Source: Anaerolineales bacterium UBA5797
Lineage (GTDB): Bacteria > Chloroflexota > Anaerolineae > Anaerolineales > Villigracilaceae
Length of the DNA: 7,208 nt
Direction of reading: 5' to 3'
Assembly (NCBI GenBank): GCA_002418205.1
Contig: DIDP01000030.1
Coordinates: 1 to 7,208, forward strand
In this document: in pieces, positions 1-6,185 of the stretch
How the letters are laid out: the number at the start of each line of letters is the position of its first letter
Numbering within the stretch: the stretch's first letter is position 1
Translations under genes and position numbers: made by a program
Notes under the pieces: generated by a model
What the model saw: only the letters and a program-made list of their open reading frames with translations
Told to the model about the DNA's origin: nothing
The model's database searches: none

Positions 1-1410
1 GGCGAATTGATCCTGCCGTTCGTGCTGCAATCCGCCGAGGTGATGAAGAAATCCGTCGCGCATTTGGAAAATTATCTAGAGAAGAAAGAAGGCACGAGTA
101 AGGGACTTGTCGTGGTAGCGACAGTTTATGGTGATGTACATGACATCGGCAAGAACCTCGTCAAGACGATCCTCTCCAACAACGGCTATGACGTGATCGA
201 CCTCGGCAAGCAGGTCCCTGCCGAGACGATCATCACAAAAGCTGTCGAGGTTAACGCCACCGCGATCGGACTCTCGGCGTTGCTGGTTTCGACATCCAAG
301 CAAATGCCTTTGATCGTGAATGAATTACACCGCCGCGGATTGAAATTCCCGGTGCTGGTTGGCGGCGCCGCGATCAACCGCCGCTTCGGGAGGCGCATCC
401 TCCAGACCGAGAGTGGAGATTATTATGAGCCGGGCGTCTTCTATTGCAAGGACGCGTTCGAGGGACTCGAAACGATGGACCGGCTTATCGCCCCTGAACA
501 ACGCGAGGAATTGCTGACACGCGTCCGCAAGGAGGCGGACGTCGAAATGGGACGCGTCTCGCAGGTGCCGGAGCATCGTAAAACGGCGACCCGCTCCCAG
601 GTCCAGCCCGAACCGATCCAGCATCCGCTGAAATGGGGACAACGCATCGTCAAGAACATGCCGCTGGAGATCGTCCTGAAGCATCTCAGTCTCAACGAAC
701 TTTATCGCCTCTCCTGGGGTGCGAAGAACACTCACGGCGATGAATGGACCAAACTCAAAGCGGAGTTCGACGCCCGCTTGGACAGAATGAGAAAGCAGGT
801 CATGCGTGAAAAATGGTTGAAACCGCAGGGTGTATATGGATTGTTCCCCTGCCAATCGGAAGGCGATGATCTGATCATCTATGATCCTGAAACTGTAAAC
901 TCCGCTTTGCCCAGCGAGTTGACGCGTTTGTCGTTCCCGCGTCAGCCTTATGATGACCATCTGGCGTTATCCGATTATTTTGCGCCGGTCGATTCGGGCA
1001 AACTGGACGTGGTGGCTTTTCAGGTTGTGACCGTCGGGCAGGAGGCAACGGAACGATTCGATGCCTTGCAGGCAAAAGGCGATTATTCGGAAGCCTATTT
1101 CACACACGGGCTGGCCGTTCAATCCGCAGAGGCGACCGCAAATTACCTGCACGAACACGTTCGGCGCGAGCTGGGCATCCCGGAGAATCAAGGCAAACGT
1201 TACTCATGGGGTTATCCCGCGATCCCCGAGTTGGAGGACCATGCAAAGGTCTTTGAGTTGTTACCCGCTGTGGCGAGCGAGTTGGGCATGAGCCTGAGCC
1301 CGGCGTATCAACTAATCCCCGAACAGTCCACGGCAGCGATCATTGTGCATCACTCGCAGGCGAAGTATTACAGCGTTGGCGAGTCCAGGGTCGAACAGTT
1401 GATGAGGTAA
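1..1410 (+). CDS. metH: Cobalamin-dependent methionine synthase, C-terminal part (5' end cut by window edge)
   Basis: Transfers the methyl group of 5-methyltetrahydrofolate to homocysteine through methylcobalamin in the cytoplasm. The frame is open from base 1, so the gene starts outside the window; the TTG at base 7 lies inside the conserved cap helix (LPFVLQSAEVMKK) and is not a start. The visible protein has three parts. First is the end of the four-helix cap. Second is the B12-binding Rossmann domain with DVHDIGKN, whose His (bases 139-141) is the lower axial cobalt ligand, plus the later GLSALL Ser (274-276) and the VGGAA Gly pair (361-366). Third, after a linker, is the AdoMet-binding reactivation domain, from about base 640 to the stop, with VYGLFPCQSEGDD, GKRYSWGYPAIPE (the Arg at 1198-1200 aligns with the AdoMet-binding Arg of the E. 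coli enzyme) and the late motifs PEQST and AKYYSVG. The activation-domain wording resembles cyanobacterial and Chloroflexi enzymes more than that of E. coli. Whether the usual N-terminal homocysteine and folate domains are present cannot be seen. The TAA at 1408-1410 is followed 33 bp later by the fusion gene. Confidence 0.
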   Translation, partial: GELILPFVLQSAEVMKKSVAHLENYLEKKEGTSKGLVVVATVYGDVHDIGKNLVKTILSNNGYDVIDLGKQVPAETIITKAVEVNATAIGLSALLVSTSKQMPLIVNELHRRGLKFPVLVGGAAINRRFGRRILQTESGDYYEPGVFYCKDAFEGLETMDRLIAPEQREELLTRVRKEADVEMGRVSQVPEHRKTATRSQVQPEPIQHPLKWGQRIVKNMPLEIVLKHLSLNELYRLSWGAKNTHGDEWTKLKAEFDARLDRMRKQVMREKWLKPQGVYGLFPCQSEGDDLIIYDPETVNSALPSELTRLSFPRQPYDDHLALSDYFAPVDSGKLDVVAFQVVTVGQEATERFDALQAKGDYSEAYFTHGLAVQSAEATANYLHEHVRRELGIPENQGKRYSWGYPAIPELEDHAKVFELLPAVASELGMSLSPAYQLIPEQSTAAIIVHHSQAKYYSVGESRVEQLMR

Positions 1411-1433
1411 AGCGAGATAACATTTCGCTCTAC

Positions 1434-1437
1434 GGAG
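1434..1437 (+). promoter_or_regulatory. Ribosome binding site of the methyltransferase/reductase fusion
   Basis: GGAG lies six bases before the ATG at 1444. It supports that start, which directly precedes the conserved LADGAMGTML segment, and it fits expression from the metH transcript. Confidence 0.
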
Positions 1438-1443
1438 CATCCT

Positions 1444-3285
1444 ATGAATAAATTTTTAGAATTACTTTCCTCCCAGACCCTCCTCGCCGACGGCGCGATG
1501 GGGACGATGCTCCACGCGCGCGGGGTGGGGTTCGACAAGTGTTTCGACGAGCTCAATATCACCAATCCAAGTGCGGTTGCCGAGATCCATCGCGAGTACA
1601 TCGAGGCAGGCGCGCAGTTGATCATCACCAACACGTTCGGCGCGAACCGCTTCAAACTCTCGAAACACGGTTTGCAGGATGATGTGGTCGAGATCAACAA
1701 AGCCGGCGTGGACCTGGCAAAACGCATCGTTGCTGCGTCGTTCAAGGACGTTTTGGTTGCGGGGGATGTGGGTCCGCTCGGAGTGAGGATTGCTCCCTAT
1801 GGGAGGGTCCAGCTTGAGGAGGCGCGTGAAGCGTTCGCGGAGCAGATCGGAGCGCTCGCAGATGCGGGGGCGGATCTGATCGTCATCGAGACCATGAGCG
1901 ATCTGTACGAGATCAGGGAAGCGATCAAAGCCGCAAGGAAAGTCTGCAATCTGCCCGTCGTTGCGTCGGTCACATTTACGCGTGATGACCGCACCCTGCT
2001 CGGCGATGATCCCACGAAAGTGGCGCGGGTGCTGAATGAAGCAGGCACCGATGTGATCGGTGTCAATTGCTCCGGCGGACCCGCGCAGTTGTTACGCATA
2101 CTTAAGCAAATGGGTCAGGCTGTGCCCAATGGCAGGTTTTGGGTGAAGCCGAACGCAGGCTGGCCCGAGCAGGTTGGCGGGCGCATCATGTATCCCGCGG
2201 ATGCGGAATATTTCGGCGATTACGCGCTCCTGTTTCGCGACACGGGCGCGTGCATCGTCGGCGGATGCTGCGGCACGACCCCGCAACATATTGCCGCGAT
2301 GCGAAAGGCGCTGGATACCGCGTCCAACTCCGACCAATCACAGATCGTCATTCTGCCGCAGGAGGAACTTTCTGAGACCGCCCAGGAACAGCCCACGAAA
2401 TTCGCCCAAAAATTGACGTCCGGCGGATTCGCGGTCTCCGTTGAAATGGACCCGCCGCGCGGACTCTCGACCCACAAGCTGATCGCGGGCGCTTCGCTCC
2501 TCGCCGACGCGGGCGCGGACGTGATCAATGTTGCCGACTCCCCGATGGCGCGCATGCGCATGTCCGCCTGGGCGGTGTGTGATGTGGTACAGCGCCAGGT
2601 GGGGGTTGAAACTACGCTGCACTTCCCCACCCGCGGACGCAACCTGTTGCGCGTGCAGGGCGATCTGTTAGCCGCGCATGCGCTCGGCATTCGCAACGTA
2701 TTTGTGGTGATGGGCGACCCGACCGCCATCGGTGATTACCCTGAAGCAATGGATAACTACGACCTCGTCCCGTCGGGTCTCATCAAGCTCATCAAGCAGG
2801 GATTCAACGCCGGTGTGGACCATTCCGGTACGAGCATCGGGCAACCCACGAATTTCTTTGTCGGCGCGGCGTTGAACCTGTGCCCGCCGGATATTGACAC
2901 CGAGATCAAAAACCTGCATCGCAAGGTCAAGGCGGGCGCGGATTTCTTCCTGACACAGCCCGTTTATAATCCAAATGACGGTCCAAGGATTTTGGAAGGC
3001 TACGAAGCAAAGCACGGCAAACTACATCAGCCGATCCTTGCAGGCGTTCTACCGCTGGTCAGCGTGAGGCATGCCAACTTTTTGCATCACGAAGTGCCGG
3101 GCGTATTCATCCCCGAGGAAACGAGGAAACGAATCGAAGCCGCGGGCGAAGACGGAGTCAAAGCCGGGGTGGAGATCGCGGTCGAATTGGTGGAGCAACT
3201 TAAGGCGTGGGCGGGAGGCGTGTACGTCATGCCCCAGTTCCACAAATACGATATGGTCGCAGAGATCATCGAAGCCGTGAGATAG
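1444..3285 (+). CDS. yitJ: Bifunctional homocysteine S-methyltransferase / 5,10-methylenetetrahydrofolate reductase
   Basis: A 613-residue cytoplasmic enzyme, about the length of the B. subtilis YitJ type. Residues 1 to about 295 form the homocysteine S-methyltransferase barrel. It has LADGAMGTML near the N-terminus, NTFGANRFKL, and the three zinc-binding cysteines: Cys209 in GVNCSGG and Cys275-Cys276 in GGCCGTT. After a linker, residues about 315-613 form the FAD-dependent reductase, which makes 5-methyltetrahydrofolate. Here Glu334 in SVEMDPPRG, Asp425 in MGDPT and Gln505 in FLTQPVYN align with the catalytic and folate-binding Glu, Asp and Gln of MetF. All key residues are present in both halves, so both activities are expected. 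It follows metH by 33 bp on the same strand and feeds MetH its folate substrate. The methyl donor of its own methyltransferase half is not clear from sequence. The assignment is firm; the symbol is by family likeness. Confidence 0.
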   Translation: MNKFLELLSSQTLLADGAMGTMLHARGVGFDKCFDELNITNPSAVAEIHREYIEAGAQLIITNTFGANRFKLSKHGLQDDVVEINKAGVDLAKRIVAASFKDVLVAGDVGPLGVRIAPYGRVQLEEAREAFAEQIGALADAGADLIVIETMSDLYEIREAIKAARKVCNLPVVASVTFTRDDRTLLGDDPTKVARVLNEAGTDVIGVNCSGGPAQLLRILKQMGQAVPNGRFWVKPNAGWPEQVGGRIMYPADAEYFGDYALLFRDTGACIVGGCCGTTPQHIAAMRKALDTASNSDQSQIVILPQEELSETAQEQPTKFAQKLTSGGFAVSVEMDPPRGLSTHKLIAGASLLADAGADVINVADSPMARMRMSAWAVCDVVQRQVGVETTLHFPTRGRNLLRVQGDLLAAHALGIRNVFVVMGDPTAIGDYPEAMDNYDLVPSGLIKLIKQGFNAGVDHSGTSIGQPTNFFVGAALNLCPPDIDTEIKNLHRKVKAGADFFLTQPVYNPNDGPRILEGYEAKHGKLHQPILAGVLPLVSVRHANFLHHEVPGVFIPEETRKRIEAAGEDGVKAGVEIAVELVEQLKAWAGGVYVMPQFHKYDMVAEIIEAVR

Positions 3286-3286
3286 T

Positions 3287-3318
3287 AAGAGCCGCCTGAT
3301 GCTGGTCAGGCGGCTCTT
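3287..3318. terminator. Strong hairpin, probably a bidirectional terminator
   Basis: A perfect 13-bp inverted repeat: the left arm AAGAGCCGCCTGA (3287-3299) and right arm TCAGGCGGCTCTT (3306-3318) enclose a 6-base loop. It fills the 37-bp gap between the stop of the methionine-operon fusion gene (3285) and the stop of the convergent regulator gene (3323). On the plus strand the stem runs into a T-rich stretch (TCTTCTTGT); on the minus strand the T tract is short, so termination in that direction is less certain. Confidence 0.
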
Positions 3319-3322
3319 CTTG

Positions 3323-3640
3323 TCAGCCAAGCAACTTGTCTATGATCGTACGCATCTGCTCGCGATAGTTTTGGATGGCTTCGCGCCCTTCTTTTGTCAG
3401 ACTGATGAGCGTGCGGGGCACCTTATCCACAAACTCCTTCTTGATGCTGATGTATCCGGCTTCCTCGAGCGGCTTGAGATGCGACGACAGGTTTCCTCGC
3501 GTCAAGCCAACCTGGTTCATCAGGAAGATGAAGTCGGCGCTATCAACCGCACCCAGATAAGCCAGGATCATCAAACGGGCGGGCGAATGGATGGCACGGT
3601 CAAGATCCGCGATCGGTTGGAGATCCTTATCCGTTGTCAT
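3323..3640 (-). CDS. Small winged-helix transcriptional regulator
   Basis: A 105-residue cytoplasmic DNA-binding protein, essentially one winged-helix domain and nothing else. An N-terminal helix carries LDRAIHSPARLMILAYL. The segment FIFLMNQVGLTRGNLSSHLKPLEEAGY (about residues 37-63) is the helix-turn-helix with its recognition helix at about 48-60. The basic beta wing runs from about 64 to 84 and includes KVPRTLISLT, and a last helix (about 85-103) probably dimerises. It resembles the stand-alone ArsR/MarR-like winged-helix family of about 100 residues (HTH_34 type). No cysteine or metal site is visible, so a metal sensor is unlikely. The ATG at 3640 follows GGGAGG by five bases and lies inside the end of the membrane-protein gene (14-bp overlap), so the two are translated from one message, probably coupled. 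The likely target is the palindrome at 4261-4279 in front of the pair; this is inferred. Confidence 0.
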   Translation of the reverse strand: MTTDKDLQPIADLDRAIHSPARLMILAYLGAVDSADFIFLMNQVGLTRGNLSSHLKPLEEAGYISIKKEFVDKVPRTLISLTKEGREAIQNYREQMRTIIDKLLG

Positions 3641-4229
3641 TTCCGCCTCCCGGGTATTTCTTCAGGAAGCTAGACAGCAATCCGATGCCGACAACCAGCA
3701 TCACAAATCCGATGGCAAGGATGGGAACATAGGTTTCAATGTTCAACCAGCCACCCAGAGCGGGCAACCCAACTGCCAGAAACGCGTACAGGTAGAAGCG
3801 TTTTAAGCCCAAGAATACTGCCGCAGCCAGCGCGGGCAGCCCGAACAGCATCGCGCTCAAGGAGACCATGTGATACTGCTGCCTCAATGCCTGCATTTCG
3901 GGTGAGATGTTGCCTTGGAATAGGCTGCCGCCAAGGAATGCCAGCAATACTATCACACCCAACCCCAGAAGGAGCCAATACTGCGTCACGGTTTTCTCTT
4001 GAGGCTCAAAGCGCACATACCCGAAGCGTGGGATGGTGATACGTTGTTTCATCAGGGTGTAGAGTGCGGCAAAGATCGCACCCATTGACAGGAACACGAC
4101 ACTCCCGGTCAACATGAAGATGCCAAAGCCCAGAAGCACCACTGCGGCGGTGAGATCCAGAATGCCATCCTGGTGGTAAGCCAGGTATACCTTTCGTTTC
4201 AGGGTGTCGAAATCTTTGGTTTTACTCAT
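3627..4229 (-). CDS. Six-helix integral membrane protein of unknown function
   Basis: A 200-residue protein I cannot assign to a function. A charged N-terminus (about residues 1-22, with the motif RKVYLAYHQDG) precedes six likely membrane helices at about 23-40, 43-60, 85-104, 121-142, 145-163 and 167-188. The basic loop 61-83 (KQRITIPRFGYVRF) between helices 2 and 3 and the C-terminal KK favour both ends being cytoplasmic. No signal peptide, transporter signature, nucleotide-binding motif or catalytic motif is visible. The N-terminal HQDGILDL and the TIPRFGYV loop look like the conserved features of a family; I have an uncertain memory of similar proteins in other bacteria and archaea. The ATG at 4229 is preceded by GGGAG at 4236-4240 (six-base spacing). 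It is the first gene of a two-gene operon with the winged-helix regulator and sits behind a promoter/operator region. Confidence 0.
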   Translation of the reverse strand: MSKTKDFDTLKRKVYLAYHQDGILDLTAAVVLLGFGIFMLTGSVVFLSMGAIFAALYTLMKQRITIPRFGYVRFEPQEKTVTQYWLLLGLGVIVLLAFLGGSLFQGNISPEMQALRQQYHMVSLSAMLFGLPALAAAVFLGLKRFYLYAFLAVGLPALGGWLNIETYVPILAIGFVMLVVGIGLLSSFLKKYPGGGNDNG

Positions 4230-4242
4230 CGTAAACTCCCGA

Positions 4243-4280
4243 CTAGTTTGGTTTTTATATTAGTTTGAATTTCAAACTAG
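4243..4280. promoter_or_regulatory. Probable operator: perfect palindrome plus an extra half-site
   Basis: TAGTTTGAA-T-TTCAAACTA (4261-4279) is a perfect inverted repeat with 9-bp arms and one central base. A further copy of the half-site, CTAGTTTG at 4243-4250, lies 17 bp away in direct orientation and also matches CAAACTAG at 4273-4280 as an 8-bp inverted repeat. The block lies just downstream of the -10 element of the minus-strand promoter and before the ribosome binding site of the membrane-protein gene. Bound protein would therefore block transcription start or early elongation. The winged-helix regulator encoded in the same operon is the obvious candidate ligand, by inference only. Confidence 0.
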
Positions 4281-4289
4281 TCTGAGTTT

Positions 4290-4317
4290 ATTATCCACGT
4301 TTTCAGAAAAAAGTCAA
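4290..4317 (-). promoter_or_regulatory. Sigma70-type promoter for the membrane protein/regulator operon
   Basis: Read on the minus strand, TTGACT (4317-4312) and GATAAT (4295-4290) are separated by 16 bases; the overlapping choice ATAATA gives 17. Five of six bases match consensus in the -35 and in the -10 GATAAT. Transcription would begin near 4283, at the edge of the palindrome, leaving a leader of about 55 bases. Confidence 0.
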
Positions 4318-4375
4318 GAGGCAATTTATCTCCCCTATCACATCATCAACATGACCGAAAATAGAAGATGACGAG

Positions 4376-4384
4376 TGGTAAAAT
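4376..4384 (+). promoter_or_regulatory. Possible extended -10 promoter for coaX
   Basis: TGG followed by TAAAAT (4379-4384) fits an extended -10 (TGn plus a five-of-six match to TATAAT). No convincing -35 lies 16-18 bases upstream, which extended -10 promoters can tolerate. Transcription would start near 4391, giving a leader of about 30 bases before the coaX ATG. The site is divergent from the minus-strand operon promoter, and the palindrome is about 100 bases away, so coaX need not share that control. Confidence 0.
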
Positions 4385-4419
4385 CCAGAAGTCGTTTCAT
4401 TATCTTCCGGGAAACTCCT

Positions 4420-5190
4420 ATGTTGCTTACCATTGACATCGGCAATACAAATCTCACATTGGGGTTATATGAAGACAACAATCTGGTCGCGCACTGGCGG
4501 CTTGCCACTGATCACGCCCGCATGCCCGATGAATATGGTTTGCAGTTCCAGGGACTGTTGAAAAACGCAAGCCGTACCACACAGGAATTGACCGGGATCT
4601 GCCTTGCCTCGGTGGTTCCGCAATTGACCAGCCGCGTCATGCAGGCTTGCCGCGAATATCTCGAGCAGGAACCGTTCGTTGTGGATGTAGGCATCAAGAC
4701 CGGCATCAAGGTCAAATACGAGGATCCGAGAGCCGTCGGAGCCGACCGCATCGCGGATGCCGTTGCAGTGATGTACCTGTACGGCGGACCCGCATGTGTC
4801 ATCGACTTCGGCACCGCCACCACATTCAACGCCATCACGAAGACCGGCGAATATCTGGGCGGCGCGATCACCGCCGGCATCAACCTCGCAACCGAGGCTC
4901 TTTTCACTCACGCCGCAAAACTGCCGCGCATCGACCTCCAACGACCGCCCTCAATCATCGGGCGCAACACCGTCCATGCCATGCAATCGGGTTTGCTCTT
5001 CGGGTATGTCAGCATGGTGGAGGGCATGGTCGAACGATTTCGCCGGGAACTGGGACCGGAAATGAAGGTCATTGCCACAGGAGGGCTGGCGGAGATCGTA
5101 GCGCAGGAAACGGATGTGATCCAGATCATCGCTCCCTGGCTGACCCTCGACGGTCTGCGCATCCTCTGGGACCTCAACCACCCCCTCTAG
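4420..5190 (+). CDS. coaX: Type III pantothenate kinase
   Basis: Phosphorylates pantothenate to 4'-phosphopantothenate with ATP, the first step of CoA synthesis, in the cytoplasm. The protein has 256 residues, the usual length, with the ASKHA-fold motifs in order. DIGNTNLTLG at the N-terminus is the first phosphate motif, with Asp6. GADRIADAV follows, with Asp109, the proposed catalytic/pantothenate-contacting Asp. IDFGTATTFN is the second phosphate motif, with Asp129. GGAITAGINLATEAL, NTVHAMQSGLLFGY and the adenosine motif IATGGLAEIV complete the set. All are intact. The ATG at 4420 is chosen because the family starts directly before this DxGNT motif; an in-frame GTG at 4375 would add 15 residues and overlap the likely promoter. 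The ribosome site is weak (GGGA, seven bases upstream). Members of this family normally require a monovalent cation and are not inhibited by CoA. The stop is 7 bp before the deacetylase gene. Confidence 0.
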   Translation: MLLTIDIGNTNLTLGLYEDNNLVAHWRLATDHARMPDEYGLQFQGLLKNASRTTQELTGICLASVVPQLTSRVMQACREYLEQEPFVVDVGIKTGIKVKYEDPRAVGADRIADAVAVMYLYGGPACVIDFGTATTFNAITKTGEYLGGAITAGINLATEALFTHAAKLPRIDLQRPPSIIGRNTVHAMQSGLLFGYVSMVEGMVERFRRELGPEMKVIATGGLAEIVAQETDVIQIIAPWLTLDGLRILWDLNHPL

Positions 5191-5197
5191 GAATCGA

Positions 5198-6139
5198 ATG
5201 AAGAAAATTTTCATATTGACTTTGGGGACCGTCTTTCTTATTGCTTCTTGTGGAAGGATCGCGGCTGCCGAGGCACCATCCGCTTCGACGGCAACGCCTC
5301 TTTCCCCAACGGTCACTGCCACCGTTACACCGACCCTTGCCCCCACTGAAACGTTTACCTCCTCCCCAACCCCAACCGAAACATGGATCGCTCAGGGACC
5401 GGGGGATGTCACGGTTCCTATCCTGCTCTATCACCACATCGATGTTTCCCCGAATTCCAGCCGCTACTACGTACCGCCCAAAAAATTCGAGGAACAAATA
5501 AAGTTATTGCATGATTGGGGATATGAAAGCATCACAACGGACATGCTGGTCCAGGCGATCCTGACAGGCGTCGAACTCCCGCCGCGCCCGCTGATCATCA
5601 CTTTCGACGATGGGCACATGGATAATTACACAACCGCCTATCCGATCATGCAGAGGTATGGTTTCAAGGGCGTCCTATATCTGGTTGCCAACTACATTGG
5701 TACGGAAGGGTACATGGATGTGGACCAGATCCTCGAGATGCACAATACAGGCTGGGAGGTGGGGAGTCACAGCATGAACCACCTCGACCTGACAAAGCTC
5801 GATCCGGACAAGCTTCGTGACGAGACCGTGGGTTCGCGCAAAGCGCTCGAGGAGAGACTCGGGATCCCGATCCTGACCTTCGCCTATCCATTTGGTTACC
5901 ATGATAACTCGGTCATGGATTACGTTCAATTTGCAGGTTATATTGGCGCCATGGGTGCAAGCGGGTACACACCCGCACAGGGAAAATGGAATCTCTTCTA
6001 TCTGCAAAGGGTGGAGATCAAGAGCAGTGAAGATGCAAAGACGTTCACCCGCTTCCTGCCCTGGCATGGCGACCCCACCTACCTGCCCACCGATACGCCG
6101 ACACCGAAGCTCATGCCATCCCATACACCGAATCCATAG
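5198..6139 (+). CDS. Lipoprotein polysaccharide deacetylase (NodB domain)
   Basis: A 313-residue exported enzyme predicted to remove N-acetyl (or similar) groups from an extracellular or cell-wall glycan; the substrate cannot be read from sequence. Residues 1-17 form a lipoprotein signal peptide ending in the lipobox IAS-Cys18, so the protein should be anchored to the outer face of the membrane. Residues about 25-65 are a Thr/Pro/Ser-rich linker. The NodB domain follows: VPILLYHHI near its start, then motif 1 TFDDG (Asp137 as probable catalytic base, Asp138 as metal ligand), motif 2 HSMNH (His191 and His195 as metal ligands) and motif 3 AYPFGYHD. The catalytic set is complete. The C-terminus is again Thr/Pro-rich. 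The ATG lies 7 bp after the coaX stop, with AGGA overlapping that stop, which suggests coupled translation. Confidence 0.
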   Translation: MKKIFILTLGTVFLIASCGRIAAAEAPSASTATPLSPTVTATVTPTLAPTETFTSSPTPTETWIAQGPGDVTVPILLYHHIDVSPNSSRYYVPPKKFEEQIKLLHDWGYESITTDMLVQAILTGVELPPRPLIITFDDGHMDNYTTAYPIMQRYGFKGVLYLVANYIGTEGYMDVDQILEMHNTGWEVGSHSMNHLDLTKLDPDKLRDETVGSRKALEERLGIPILTFAYPFGYHDNSVMDYVQFAGYIGAMGASGYTPAQGKWNLFYLQRVEIKSSEDAKTFTRFLPWHGDPTYLPTDTPTPKLMPSHTPNP

Positions 6140-6185
6140 GGAACAATTGCTTCCGCATGAGAGTCCTCAAGAAAAAGGAGTTACC

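Noticed and set aside
325..960. Long antisense reading frame (211 codons) inside metH.
   Set aside because: It is opposite the B12 and activation domains and has no family likeness; long antisense frames are common in GC-rich coding sequence.
1411..1429. Small inverted repeat (AGCGAGA / TTTCGCT) between metH and the fusion gene as a terminator or attenuator.
   Set aside because: The stem is only seven pairs with one G-U, has no T tract, and lies between genes that appear to be in one operon.
2220..2729. Long antisense reading frame (169 codons) inside the methyltransferase/reductase fusion.
   Set aside because: It lies opposite highly conserved catalytic sequence, has shadow-like composition and no recognisable domain.
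3299..3673. Plus-strand frame of 124 codons opposite the winged-helix regulator.
   Set aside because: It begins inside the terminator hairpin and mirrors a gene with clear helix-turn-helix features.
4375..4419. In-frame GTG extension at the start of coaX.
   Set aside because: The family begins directly before the DIGNT motif at 4420; the added 15 residues match nothing expected and overlap the likely promoter.
5280..5390. Thr/Pro-coding stretch in the deacetylase as a DNA tandem repeat.
   Set aside because: The period is irregular and explained by a low-complexity protein linker; no true tandem unit is seen.
5892..6185. Upstream in-frame extension of the small lipoprotein gene inside the deacetylase gene.
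   Set aside because: The extension lies in a different frame of a well-supported gene, while the ATG at 6186 has a strong ribosome site and starts a clean lipoprotein signal.
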